Of a stretch of DNA of 64,000 nucleotides, positions 57,003 to 64,000 are shown one piece after another. The stretch is from Comamonas odontotermitis. Its GTDB lineage: Bacteria; Pseudomonadota; Gammaproteobacteria; Burkholderiales; Burkholderiaceae_C. The stretch spans positions 1 through 64,000 of the forward strand of contig NZ_JACHKZ010000021.1 of the NCBI RefSeq assembly GCF_014207855.1, given 5' to 3'. A model generated the notes under the pieces. It was not told the origin of the DNA. It saw only the letters and a program-made list of their open reading frames with translations, and did not search any database. The translations under genes and the position numbers were made by a program. Position 1 is the stretch's first letter, and the number at the start of each line of letters is the position of its first letter.

Positions 57003-59405
57003 CTAGGCTGCCACGTAGCATTCTACAAGACCATTTTCAATTGTCTTTGTAATAAGCTTGGATTCGATAGCAGTATCCACAAGCTCTGTCAGCGCCTTTG
57101 CCTTGCACTTCATCAGCTTGAGCAGCTTGGATCGTGGCATGAAGCCCTGCGCCATGAGACTCGCGCGCCCCGGTTCGCTATCTGTCAACTTCCGCACGCT
57201 CTTGATGTAGCCAATCATGCGCTGCATCTGCTCATCGAAGTCGTTAACGGTCCTGGAATGTGTCACCGCATCGAGGAGGCGTGTGTCGTAGTGCTGCACG
57301 TACTCGATGGCCCATTTCAAATGCTGAGTGGTGATGACGGTATTACTCGCCTTCTCCGCCTTGCAGGCAATCATCGCCAGGCGCAGAGATTTTTCGAGAG
57401 TCCGACCCAGCAGAACATCCACGCCCTCATGCTCATGCTTGTCCTTGAGTGCATTCAGCTTGCGCTCGAATGCCTGGATAAGTGGCTCGCAGGCATCGTC
57501 AAAGGTGAGCGGGATGGTTGTTGGTTTCGTGTCTGCGCCGGTCGCGCCCGCCAGATCTCCCAGGTTCTGGCCAGAGATGTGCACCAGCCTGCACCACTCA
57601 AGAATATGGAATGGCACCTCGGCCGCGCGGCCCTTCAAATTGATGAGCTGGCGTGGTTGGGTGGACTCCACAACGATGCAGCGCCCCAAGAAGCCGTCTT
57701 TAATCAAATCGTCTGTCAGGTTGCTATAGAAGGTGTTTCCGGTGGTGGCACCCAGCAGCGTGATCGCCGGGTTGTAAACCACTCTCGCTTGTACCTGCTG
57801 ATCCTGCCGCAATGTCATTTGCGAGTATGTAGGCGGCCGCATGATCCCATTGACCCGCCCATAGGCTTCAACAAGCTTGTCAATGGCCGCCTCGCCGTGG
57901 CTATTGCCCTTGGCCCGGGACAATTTCAGCATTTTGCCGATCTCGTCGATGGTTGCCAGATGCGCCGGCGCCTGCAGAAGCTGCGAAAAAACTGCACCTG
58001 CCGACGTGTATCCGGAACCGCCGATGAGCTCAGGAAAACCAGCCTCAGTGAGTACATGCTGGATTGCCGCCTGGGGATGCTCTTTGCCTTCAGTCGATTT
58101 TGCTACCAGGATAAAGTACAGCGATGTGAAGTTGTTGAACTGCGACACATAGGTGCGCGCCATCAGCACACTGCCCAGCGCAATCGCAGCCGCCACGGCC
58201 AGCTCGGGCTGCGATTTTGGCGCGGTGGCGTTTATCCAGCGCGCTAACTCCCCCAGCATGCCGGGTGGGTTAACCACGAATGGCGGTAGCGCCGGTGCGG
58301 CATCCTCGCTGGTGGTGGGTGGCAGAAGTATTTGCTCCACGGCGGGCGCAGGCTTTGAAATGTCCGGAGCTCGTGAAATGTCCGGAGCTGCCTGCTCCAT
58401 GATGTTTTGCACAGCGACCGGCTGCGGAGCTTTGGCAGCGGATCCGAAAGTCTCGGGCACGATGAAGTCAGGCAGGCCTTCCACTGGCACGAGCTCAGCC
58501 AGCGCATCCACCGCACGGGCAAATGGAACCTGGTGCGAATTCATCACCAGGTCGATTGCCGTCATGCCATAGTTCCCGCCGAAATCAAAGATGCCGCTCG
58601 GGTGGACGCCGACGTTCGGGTTTTTCGCCCCCCGCCAGATTGCAATGCAGCGATAGCCGTCACCATGGCGCCTTGCCGTAGGAATGAGGCGCGGCACCCA
58701 CAGATCAGGGTTGGCCAGGGCCTGCTGATTCAGCTTGCTATAGAACTCGGCCGCCGCGGACAGATTGGTGTTGATGCGGTCGGTACTGTCCCGTGGTGCT
58801 GTCGCCCTGCGGCTTTGGTACTTGGTGTCGGCCTCAGTCTGGTACGGTGCAATAGTCGCCTGAACGCGCTGCAGAAAATCTGGCGGCAGAACGGGCAAGT
58901 CATCGGCCTCATACTCCTCAAGCATGTCTTCTGTGAGGTAGACATAAGTATGGCCGTCCGGGTGGCGCGTGCCGGGCATGAGAGTTTGCCTGCCATCGGA
59001 GAGCACATCGAGCACCCGCGCGCCGCCGATATTAAAGCTGCAGGATGGCTCGCCGCTGTAGCGAAAGAATGCTGTATACCCTTTGGCTCCGCGCTTCCTC
59101 ACTGGCGTCCATGGAATGATGCGATCCAGTGCGTCAGTGCCTTTGGTGTCGTAGTCCCGATCAAGCGCTACGATGCGCGACTGCTTTCCGCAAAGCAGGC
59201 CAATCCCAGCATCCGGCCACTTGTCCCACTCTTCCAGTTCGAGCTCGGTCGGCATGCGCTGAAAGTACCTCTCCCAGTCGCTCATGCCCCGCCACCCCTC
59301 AACCGAGGAATACGCCCCTGGTCGCTTGGTGCCTGGAGCAATAGGGATGACACAGTACCCGCGCTCTATATAGAAATAGGCACGTGAATCATATGGCGAA
59401 CTCAT
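57003..59405 (-). CDS. Phage primase-polymerase / DUF3987 helicase
   Basis: An 800-residue replication protein. N-terminal prim-pol domain: GYCVIPIAPGTKRPG, then IVALDRDYDTKG with the acidic metal site, and VLSDGRQTLMPGTRHPDGHT. A middle linker follows, then a DUF3987 domain with an atypical Walker A-like KSTEGKEHPQAAIQ and a following HLATIDEIGKMLKL segment. The domain pair is common in prophages that replicate with host polymerase. Overlaps the upstream gene by four bases. No separate DnaB helicase or DNA polymerase is seen in the window. Confidence 0.88.
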   Translation of the reverse strand: MSSPYDSRAYFYIERGYCVIPIAPGTKRPGAYSSVEGWRGMSDWERYFQRMPTELELEEWDKWPDAGIGLLCGKQSRIVALDRDYDTKGTDALDRIIPWTPVRKRGAKGYTAFFRYSGEPSCSFNIGGARVLDVLSDGRQTLMPGTRHPDGHTYVYLTEDMLEEYEADDLPVLPPDFLQRVQATIAPYQTEADTKYQSRRATAPRDSTDRINTNLSAAAEFYSKLNQQALANPDLWVPRLIPTARRHGDGYRCIAIWRGAKNPNVGVHPSGIFDFGGNYGMTAIDLVMNSHQVPFARAVDALAELVPVEGLPDFIVPETFGSAAKAPQPVAVQNIMEQAAPDISRAPDISKPAPAVEQILLPPTTSEDAAPALPPFVVNPPGMLGELARWINATAPKSQPELAVAAAIALGSVLMARTYVSQFNNFTSLYFILVAKSTEGKEHPQAAIQHVLTEAGFPELIGGSGYTSAGAVFSQLLQAPAHLATIDEIGKMLKLSRAKGNSHGEAAIDKLVEAYGRVNGIMRPPTYSQMTLRQDQQVQARVVYNPAITLLGATTGNTFYSNLTDDLIKDGFLGRCIVVESTQPRQLINLKGRAAEVPFHILEWCRLVHISGQNLGDLAGATGADTKPTTIPLTFDDACEPLIQAFERKLNALKDKHEHEGVDVLLGRTLEKSLRLAMIACKAEKASNTVITTQHLKWAIEYVQHYDTRLLDAVTHSRTVNDFDEQMQRMIGYIKSVRKLTDSEPGRASLMAQGFMPRSKLLKLMKCKAKALTELVDTAIESKLITKTIENGLVECYVAA

Positions 59406-59845
59406 GCGGCGGCCTCCACTTTTACAAAGTGCCCTGACTTCTTTCTGGAAATGAGCCGATCAACCGACCGCTTCAAGTCTATGGCAGTGCAACCATCAAG
59501 CTGTTGCATGTGAATATCCATCGCCACCCTAACCGCTTCCAACTCCTCGGATGTGTATTTGAGCTCACCGCAGTCAGGCAGCCGCAGGCACATAGCCTTA
59601 TGTGCCTCGTACGCCCTGAGCAATTCCGGCCGCCAGTCTCTGCCCAGGCGTTTCTGCTGCGCGAGATCGCACGCAACATCTATAGTCTGAGCAACATACT
59701 CAGCGTGTTGGCGAGTGCCGTGGCCCTTTTCGAGAGCGACAAAGTTCTCCCAAATTTGAACCTTGAAGGCGGGGAAGCTGGCGGCCGAGCTGCTCTTTAG
59801 CTTGCTGTTGCGCTGATTCACAATATCCCAAGGCATCTTCTTAGG
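59402..59845 (-). CDS. Phage protein of unknown function next to primase
   Basis: A 147-residue helical basic protein (MPKKMPWDIVNQRNSKLKSS ... LEKGHGTRQHAEYVAQTIDV ACDLAQQKRLGRDWRPELLR AYEAH). ATG at 59845 is preferred to a longer frame start and overlaps the Cro-like gene by five bases. No family is recognised; a role beside the primase is likely. Confidence 0.65.
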   Translation of the reverse strand, partial: PKKMPWDIVNQRNSKLKSSSAASFPAFKVQIWENFVALEKGHGTRQHAEYVAQTIDVACDLAQQKRLGRDWRPELLRAYEAHKAMCLRLPDCGELKYTSEELEAVRVAMDIHMQQLDGCTAIDLKRSVDRLISRKKSGHFVKVEAAA

Positions 59846-60089
59846 CATCAGCGCCCTCCTGCACCTGGTCCGGGCGCACGATGGCAAGAGGTAGGCCAGC
59901 AGCAATAGCGACTGTTCTGGCATGCTCTTCCGGTATCGAATGGCTCCATTTGCGCACAGCCTGGAGCGTGATGCCGCAGCGCTCAGCTACCGTGGTGCTG
60001 CCCCCTGCCATAGCCACAATGCCGCGCACGGAGAACCCCACTGGAGGGGACACTTTTCTTGATTTAATTGAGTTTTGCAAAATCATCAT
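59841..60089 (-). CDS. Cro-like (YdaS-type) regulator
   Basis: An 82-residue protein: VRGIVAMAGGSTTVAERCGI TLQAVRKWSHSIPEEHARTV AIAAGLPLAIVRPD. The sequence AMAGGSTTVAERCGITLQAVRKW matches YdaS/Cro-like helix-turn-helix proteins that sit opposite cI genes. ATGATG at 60089. It would act as the lytic-side regulator of this switch and begins the leftward replication operon. Confidence 0.8.
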   Translation of the reverse strand: MMILQNSIKSRKVSPPVGFSVRGIVAMAGGSTTVAERCGITLQAVRKWSHSIPEEHARTVAIAAGLPLAIVRPDQVQEGADA

Positions 60090-60264
60090 CCCTGTTGAAT
60101 TGAACTTTACTCAATTCTAGGGGCGGTTTTGCGCGCGTGCAAGACTTCAATCGAGTTGATTAAAGTTTATTTTTTACTTAAGCTATGCCTATGTCGCCCG
60201 GGCAGGCAGTGATCTGCGCTCGCCTTGACACCATTCATAGTCGCGTTCGGAGTTTGGAGTCCCC
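60090..60264. promoter_or_regulatory. CI/Cro switch region
   Basis: The divergent gap between the Cro-like gene and the repressor. It holds AATCGAGTTGATT (60149-60161), an imperfect version of the palindrome at 49735, and GAATTGA/TCAATTC arms (about 60098-60118) around a 7-base spacer. Spacing and placement fit a prophage operator. Exact promoters were not fixed. Confidence 0.6.
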
Positions 60265-60867
60265 ATGAAATCGATACTTGCACAGCGCATACAAGCTGCG
60301 CGTGAAGCAATGTTCCCGCCAGTCAATCAAAAAGACATCGCTACGAAGCTGGGTAGATCGCCTTCGGCTGTCTCGCTGTGGGAATCGGGGAAGAACGAGC
60401 CTCGCCCCGCGGAAATCGTCGCCCTAGCCAAGACGTTTGGTGTTTCTGTTGGGTGGCTTATGGGTGTTGACGAGGCTAATAATACTGTACAGATAAACAG
60501 TAGTCAAGGCACCCCGGTTGTCTCCATGGACGCCTTGAAAGAGTGGGATTTGTCGGCTCCTTCGGAGTACGTATACACGGCAAGAGACTACCCCACCGGC
60601 ACTGCCGCCGGGTTCATAAACAATAGCAGCGCATTACCATCTGTAGCGCCAATGGATGCTATTTGCATAGTATCCAAAGCACACCAGCCGACGAACGGGC
60701 GCCCCGTGGTTGCCGTCGTGAATGGCGACATCATGTTGCGTCGAATCGTTGTCGATGGGGGGCACACTTTGCTAATGGCCGACGACCATCGATTCCCATC
60801 CATACCACTGGATAAAGCGACAGTGCTTGGCAGCATTGTTGAGGTGATACAACGCACCACTCTCTAA
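60265..60867 (+). CDS. CI-type prophage repressor (S24-like domain lacking catalytic Lys)
   Basis: A 200-residue repressor. N-terminal HTH: QKDIATKLGRSPSAVSLWES GKNEPRP (about 22-48). C-terminal LexA/S24-like dimer domain: AICIVSK ... NGRPVVAVVNGDIMLRRIVV DGG. The usual catalytic Lys (VKRL in LexA) is Arg here (LRRI), the Ser assignment is ambiguous, and no Ala-Gly or Cys-Gly cleavage site lies in the linker. So RecA-stimulated self-cleavage is unlikely. GGAG lies before the ATG. A LexA-like box lies inside the gene (60485-60500). Confidence 0.85.
   Translation: MKSILAQRIQAAREAMFPPVNQKDIATKLGRSPSAVSLWESGKNEPRPAEIVALAKTFGVSVGWLMGVDEANNTVQINSSQGTPVVSMDALKEWDLSAPSEYVYTARDYPTGTAAGFINNSSALPSVAPMDAICIVSKAHQPTNGRPVVAVVNGDIMLRRIVVDGGHTLLMADDHRFPSIPLDKATVLGSIVEVIQRTTL
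60485..60500. promoter_or_regulatory. LexA-like box inside the repressor gene
   Basis: CTGTACAGATAAACAG fits CTGT-N8-ACAG, and flanking TA on both sides extends the symmetry. It lies in the codons of the linker between the HTH and S24-like domains. May be chance or a real internal LexA site. Confidence 0.45.
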
Positions 60868-60873
60868 CGATAG

Positions 60874-60900
60874 CGGCCCGACCTTACGGGCCGTTACTTT
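60874..60900 (+). terminator. Terminator after the repressor gene
   Basis: CGGCCCG (60874-60880) pairs perfectly with CGGGCCG (60887-60893) across a 6-base loop, followed by TTACTTTT. It lies six bases after the repressor stop. Confidence 0.8.
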
Positions 60901-60944
60901 TCCCGATGTAAGGGTTTTTACTTACACGAAAGTTCTTGAACCTT

Positions 60945-60997
60945 AATCAACTTCGATCTATCATGCAGTTGTCGATTGAGTTTTAGTTAAGTTGATC
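60945..60997. promoter_or_regulatory. Operator-like pair before the recombination operon
   Basis: AATCAACTT at 60945-60953 and its inverse AAGTTGATC at 60989-60997 lie just before the TTG-start gene at 61031. The same octamer is found at 49735, 50182, 50228, 60154 and 62449. Confidence 0.5.
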
Positions 60998-61030
60998 GAT
61001 AGCAATTCAACATGCAGATCGGAGAATAAA

Positions 61031-61411
61031 TTGAACAAGGAAAAAATCTCATCATTGGCGGAGCGTTTGCTCCAGGCCAAGGCCGCCGAAGATGCGGCCA
61101 CAAAGGACCGCCGGACCATCGAGGCCGAGCTGGTACAAGAGGTAGGAGTCGAGAAGGCGAACGGCTCCAAAACCACCGCATTTGACGCCTTCAAGGTCAC
61201 CATCACAACCGCGCAGAACGTGAAGTTGGATTGGGACAAGTTCGATGAAATGGCCGGCGAGATCCCTGCCGAGTTCCACCCCGTCAAGAAGAAGCGCGAG
61301 GTAGACGAAAAGGGCGTCAACTGGCTGCGCGAAAACAAGCCAGACATCTACGCCAAGCTTCCGCTCACGATCACCGATCGCACCCCCACCGCCAAAGTGG
61401 AGCGTGTGTAA
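61031..61411 (+). CDS. Phage protein near Sak4, unknown (TTG start)
   Basis: A 126-residue protein with an N-terminal coiled coil (LNKEKISSLAERLLQAKAAE DAATKDRRTIEAELVQEVGV) and an alpha/beta second half (DAFKVTITTAQNVKLDWDKF DEM ... KREVDEKGVNWLRENKPDIY AKL). TTG at 61031 follows CGGAGAAT at good spacing. Overlaps the next gene by TAATG. This kind of protein accompanies Sak4/DUF669 genes in many prophages; its exact role is unknown. Confidence 0.75.
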   Translation: MNKEKISSLAERLLQAKAAEDAATKDRRTIEAELVQEVGVEKANGSKTTAFDAFKVTITTAQNVKLDWDKFDEMAGEIPAEFHPVKKKREVDEKGVNWLRENKPDIYAKLPLTITDRTPTAKVERV

Positions 61412-61635
61412 TGCAGAACGTCATCATCACCATCGAGAGAGCACCCAATGGCCAGGATGTGGTGAAGATCTCTGCTGACTACCAGGGCGCAAAGTTGTTT
61501 GATTCAACCAACCCAGCGCACCAAATAGCGGCGTACCTTATGCAGGTCGCCTCTAATCTCCCAGGTCTTGACATGGCGTCCATCAAAATCGCTGAATCAA
61601 GCCCAAATCAAACCATCGTCATGAAAGCTGCATAA
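61411..61635 (+). CDS. Small phage protein, unknown
   Basis: A 74-residue protein (MQNVIITIERAPNGQDVVKI SADYQGAKLFDSTNPAHQIA AYLMQ ...) with alternating beta and alpha pattern. Coupled to the previous gene by TAATG and followed by the Sak4-like gene after two bases. No family recognised. Confidence 0.65.
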   Translation: MQNVIITIERAPNGQDVVKISADYQGAKLFDSTNPAHQIAAYLMQVASNLPGLDMASIKIAESSPNQTIVMKAA

Positions 61636-61637
61636 CC

Positions 61638-62417
61638 ATGCCATTCGATCTTTCATCCATCAGCCGCGGCCGCCGTGCGCGTCCACCAAAAATCGTCGTG
61701 TACGGGCCGCCTAAGATCGGCAAGTCCACATTCGCTGCCTCGGCGCCAGGTGCCATTGGCATCATCACCGAGGAAGGCTTGGACAACATTGATGTGCCAG
61801 CCTTCCCCAAGGCTACGCACTACAGCCAGGTCGAGGAAGCCATCAACACGCTGCTGACCTCCGAACACCAGTTCAACACCGTGTTTGTCGATTCGCTCGA
61901 CTGGCTTGAGCCACTTATCCACGGGACGATCTGCGAGCGCGCAGGCGTCAAGAACATCGAAGACATCGGCTACGGCAAGGGCTATGTCATGTCCGATGAC
62001 AAGTGGCGCGAGTTCTTCGCCAAACTCGACGAGCTGCGCGACAAGCGCAACATGGCCATCGTGTGCATCGCACATGAACGCATCAACAAGATCAAAAATC
62101 CGCTGCTGTCGGATGACTACGACGCCTACGCGCTCAAACTGGAAAAGCGCGCCCTCGGCATCGTCAACGAATGGGCCGACATCATTGCGTTCGCAGCCCA
62201 CGAAACGATGACGCGCAACGTGGCGCAGAATCAGCAGCAGCAGAAGGACATCAAGGCAGTGAGCACCGGCCGCCGTATGCTCTACCTGAACCCCCACCCC
62301 GCCTACGTGGCCGGCAACCGCTACAGCCTCCCTGACTGTGAACTGAACTGGGCGCAGTTCCAAGGGCTGCTCAACGCGGCGCTAGCCCCGAAGGATTCTC
62401 AAACCGCAACCGCATAA
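61638..62417 (+). CDS. Sak4-like RecA-fold ATPase (AAA_24)
   Basis: A 259-residue ATPase. Walker A is YGPPKIGKSTFA near residue 23, Walker B-like FNTVFVDSLDWLEPLI near residue 85, and RNMAIVCIAHERI matches the RecA-fold family of single-strand annealing proteins known as Sak4/AAA_24. The C-terminus contains AYVAGNRYSLPDCELNWAQF. It works with an SSB-like partner, the DUF669 protein downstream, and a PD-(D/E)XK nuclease in phage recombination and replication. Confidence 0.85.
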   Translation: MPFDLSSISRGRRARPPKIVVYGPPKIGKSTFAASAPGAIGIITEEGLDNIDVPAFPKATHYSQVEEAINTLLTSEHQFNTVFVDSLDWLEPLIHGTICERAGVKNIEDIGYGKGYVMSDDKWREFFAKLDELRDKRNMAIVCIAHERINKIKNPLLSDDYDAYALKLEKRALGIVNEWADIIAFAAHETMTRNVAQNQQQQKDIKAVSTGRRMLYLNPHPAYVAGNRYSLPDCELNWAQFQGLLNAALAPKDSQTATA

Positions 62418-62440
62418 CCGTTTTCGTTCGCCCCGTAACT

Positions 62441-62458
62441 TGAGTTTCAATCAACTCA
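62441..62458. promoter_or_regulatory. Operator-like inverted repeat before the DUF669 gene
   Basis: TGAGTT (62441-62446) and AACTCA (62453-62458) form 6-bp arms, with AATCAACT at 62449-62456. Lies 26 bases before the DUF669 start. Confidence 0.45.
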
Positions 62459-62483
62459 CCATTCAATTTTCGAGGAAATTACC

Positions 62484-62996
62484 ATGACAAGTTTTGCCGA
62501 TCTCAATTTCAAAGCCGACGAAGTTACCGATGACTTTGCCGCCCTCCCCCCTGGCTCCTACATTGCCATCATCACCTCATCGGAGCAGAAGGTGACGAAG
62601 GCCGGCACTGGCAAGTACCTGGCTCTGATCTATGAAGTGATCGATGGTCCCCAAAAGGGACGCAAGATCTTTGCGAACCTGAATCTGTGGAACGCCAACG
62701 AAACCGCCCGCAAGATCGCCACCATCGAGTTGTCGAAGATCTGCAAGGCGCTGGGCATCAACTCGCCACGCGACAGTAGCGAGCTGCATAACAAGCCCAT
62801 GCAACTGGTAGTCGCTATCCGCATGGGCGAGGACAAGAGCGGCAACCCCCGCGAAGAGAACCAGATCAAGGAATGGCATGCCATCACCGGTGCCGCGCCG
62901 GTAGCTGCTAGCCCTGCCCAGACCCCCGCCGCCGCTCCCGCCTGGCAGCAGCCCGCCGCCGGTGCGCCTGCTTGGGCGGCACCAGGCGCGCAATAA
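62484..62996 (+). CDS. DUF669 (SSB-like) recombination protein
   Basis: A 170-residue protein starting MTSFADLNFKADEVTDDFAA LPPGSYIAIITSSE, then GTGKYLALIYEVIDGPQKGR KIFANLNLWN and KQLVVAIRMGEDKSGNPREE NQIKEWHAI, a pattern of the DUF669 family seen beside Sak4 annealases; it binds single-stranded DNA. The C-terminus is a Pro/Ala-rich tail (PAQTPAAAPAWQQPAAGAPA WAAP), like those of SSB proteins. Confidence 0.88.
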   Translation: MTSFADLNFKADEVTDDFAALPPGSYIAIITSSEQKVTKAGTGKYLALIYEVIDGPQKGRKIFANLNLWNANETARKIATIELSKICKALGINSPRDSSELHNKPMQLVVAIRMGEDKSGNPREENQIKEWHAITGAAPVAASPAQTPAAAPAWQQPAAGAPAWAAPGAQ

Positions 62997-63014
62997 GCCC
63001 TTCCGATAGAACAA

Positions 63015-63036
63015 GGCCCGTCCAAAGAGGCGGGCC
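63015..63036 (+). other. Stem-loop between DUF669 and nuclease genes
   Basis: GGCCCG (63015-63020) pairs with CGGGCC (63031-63036) around a 10-base loop. No T-run follows, so it may be a partial terminator or a differential-expression element. Confidence 0.45.
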
Positions 63037-63062
63037 AGCTTCAACTTCAACAGAGTTTCAAG

Positions 63063-64000
63063 ATGGTTAATATTGCTGACGCTACATCGCCAGTGGTCGC
63101 GGCTATTGCCAAGGTGTATGAGGAGCGAGAAGGCGCAGAACCGCCCCGCACCTACCTTGGCGCCTCGATCATTGGCAAGGAGTGCGCCCGCGCGCTCTGG
63201 TACGACTTCCGCTGGGCCCGGCGTGAGAAATTCGACGGCCGCATGCTACGCCTGTTCCAGACCGGGCACCTTGCCGAGGCGCGGTTTGTCAAAGACCTGC
63301 GCGATATTGGTTGCGAGGTCCTTGATTGCGACCCAGCCACTGGCAAGCAGTTCGCCCACTCTGACCACGGCGGCCACATGGGCGGCCACATGGACGGCAA
63401 GGGCCGATACATCCCTGACGGCGCCCAAAAGTGGCACGTTCTGGAGTTCAAGACACATTCCGCCAAGTCGTTCAAGGAGCTGCAGGCCAAGGGTGTGAAG
63501 GCTGCGAAGCCCATGCACTACGCGCAAATGCAGTGGTACATGGGCAAAGAAGGTCTAGACCGCGCGCTGTACCTGGCCGTGAACAAGGATACGGACGAGC
63601 TCTACGCCGAGCGCATCGAATTCAACGCCGAAGAGTTCATGCAGATCCAGGCCAAGGCCGAGCGCGTGATTTTCGGTGCCGAGCCCCCCGCCAAGATCGC
63701 CACGGACATTCACGCCTTCGCGTGCAAATTTTGCGTGCACAAGGAGGTTTGTCACGCCGACCAGGTTCCCGCCCTCTCCTGCCGCACTTGTGTGCACTCC
63801 ACCGCCGAGCGAGAAGGCAATGGCCGCTGGTCCTGTGCAATTGCTCCTGGCGGACGGCAGAGCGAGATTCCAGTCACCTTCCAGCGTACAGGCTGCGGGC
63901 AGCATCTGCCGCTGCCGTTCCTGGTGACGTACGCAACGGCCGTGGACGCTGGCACTGGCTGGATTGAATTTCAGCGCAAGGACAAGCCAGAGGTGCATTT
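63063..64000 (+). CDS. PD-(D/E)XK nuclease, Cas4/RecB-like (partial)
   Basis: An open frame of at least 312 codons running off the right edge, starting MVNIADATSPVVAAIAKVYE. Conserved parts: GASIIGKECARALWYDFRWA, DGRMLRLFQTGHLAEARF, then HMDGKGR...WHVLEFKTHS AKSF, where Asp and Glu-x-Lys form the nuclease core. A Cys-rich zinc motif (CKFCVHKEVCH...CRTCVH STAERE) follows. This is the Cas4/RecB-like exonuclease that works with Sak4-type annealases in phages. Truncated by the window end; the intact gene should extend a short distance. Confidence 0.85.
   Translation, partial: MVNIADATSPVVAAIAKVYEEREGAEPPRTYLGASIIGKECARALWYDFRWARREKFDGRMLRLFQTGHLAEARFVKDLRDIGCEVLDCDPATGKQFAHSDHGGHMGGHMDGKGRYIPDGAQKWHVLEFKTHSAKSFKELQAKGVKAAKPMHYAQMQWYMGKEGLDRALYLAVNKDTDELYAERIEFNAEEFMQIQAKAERVIFGAEPPAKIATDIHAFACKFCVHKEVCHADQVPALSCRTCVHSTAEREGNGRWSCAIAPGGRQSEIPVTFQRTGCGQHLPLPFLVTYATAVDAGTGWIEFQRKDKPEVH

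Noticed and set aside
13730-64000. Diversity-generating retroelement as in BPP-1
   Set aside because: No reverse transcriptase or variable/template repeat was seen.
1-64000. CRISPR array
   Set aside because: No regularly spaced repeats were seen; the repeated motifs found are few and unevenly spaced.

Overview
The window looks like a betaproteobacterial chromosome, probably a Burkholderiales/Comamonadaceae-type host. This is inferred from the GC-rich coding sequence, a PilE-type pilin, relics of a Tn4371-like integrative element, and a prophage resembling the Bcep22-like podoviruses. Nothing here fixes the genus.

Layout. (1) 1-1008: host DNA with a type IV pilin gene. (2) 1009-12808: a genomic island of about 11.8 kb bounded by a 14-bp direct repeat (TCACTCCCACTCCA at 1009 and 12795). 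The repeat core, read on the minus strand, matches the last codons expected of guaA (Glu-Trp-Glu-stop), a known integration site. The island carries a leftward, tightly overlapping defence operon: a winged-helix regulator, an Mrr-like nuclease, hsdM, hsdS, a Septu pair (PtuA ATPase and PtuB HNH nuclease) and hsdR. At its right end are a DUF2274-type gene and frameshifted remnants of trbI and a tyrosine integrase. (3) 12809-64000: a temperate podovirus-like prophage that runs off the right edge.

Prophage organisation. A LexA-box-controlled small gene and a lipoprotein gene sit at the left end. A long leftward late block (49722 down to 13730) then carries, in transcription order: VRR-NUC nuclease, a holin-like membrane protein, lytic transglycosylase, Rz/Rz1 spanins, small and large terminase, P22-like portal, a tRNA/tmRNA cluster, scaffold, major capsid, head-tail adaptors, tail fibre with an S74 chaperone, fibre-tip module, tail proteins, internal virion proteins, and a 3729-residue DarB-like injected protein. 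A control and possible origin region (49723-50251) separates it from a rightward early operon of small, mostly unknown genes (50252-56872). Next come a leftward primase-helicase operon (60089-57003), a CI/Cro-type switch (60090-60264), and a rightward recombination operon (61031 to the end): Sak4-like ATPase, DUF669 protein, PD-(D/E)XK nuclease. No prophage integrase is seen; it is expected beyond 64000.

Most notable: between the portal and scaffold genes the prophage carries a circularly permuted, two-piece tmRNA with an unusually long 29-residue tag, next to an initiator-type tRNA-fMet and tRNAs for Ser, Arg and Gly. Other points of interest are a gene nested out of frame inside the giant virion gene, a Septu system embedded in a type I restriction operon, a CI repressor that appears non-cleavable paired with LexA boxes, repeated operator-like octamers in every early control region, and an iteron-plus-AT-rich region that may be the phage origin.
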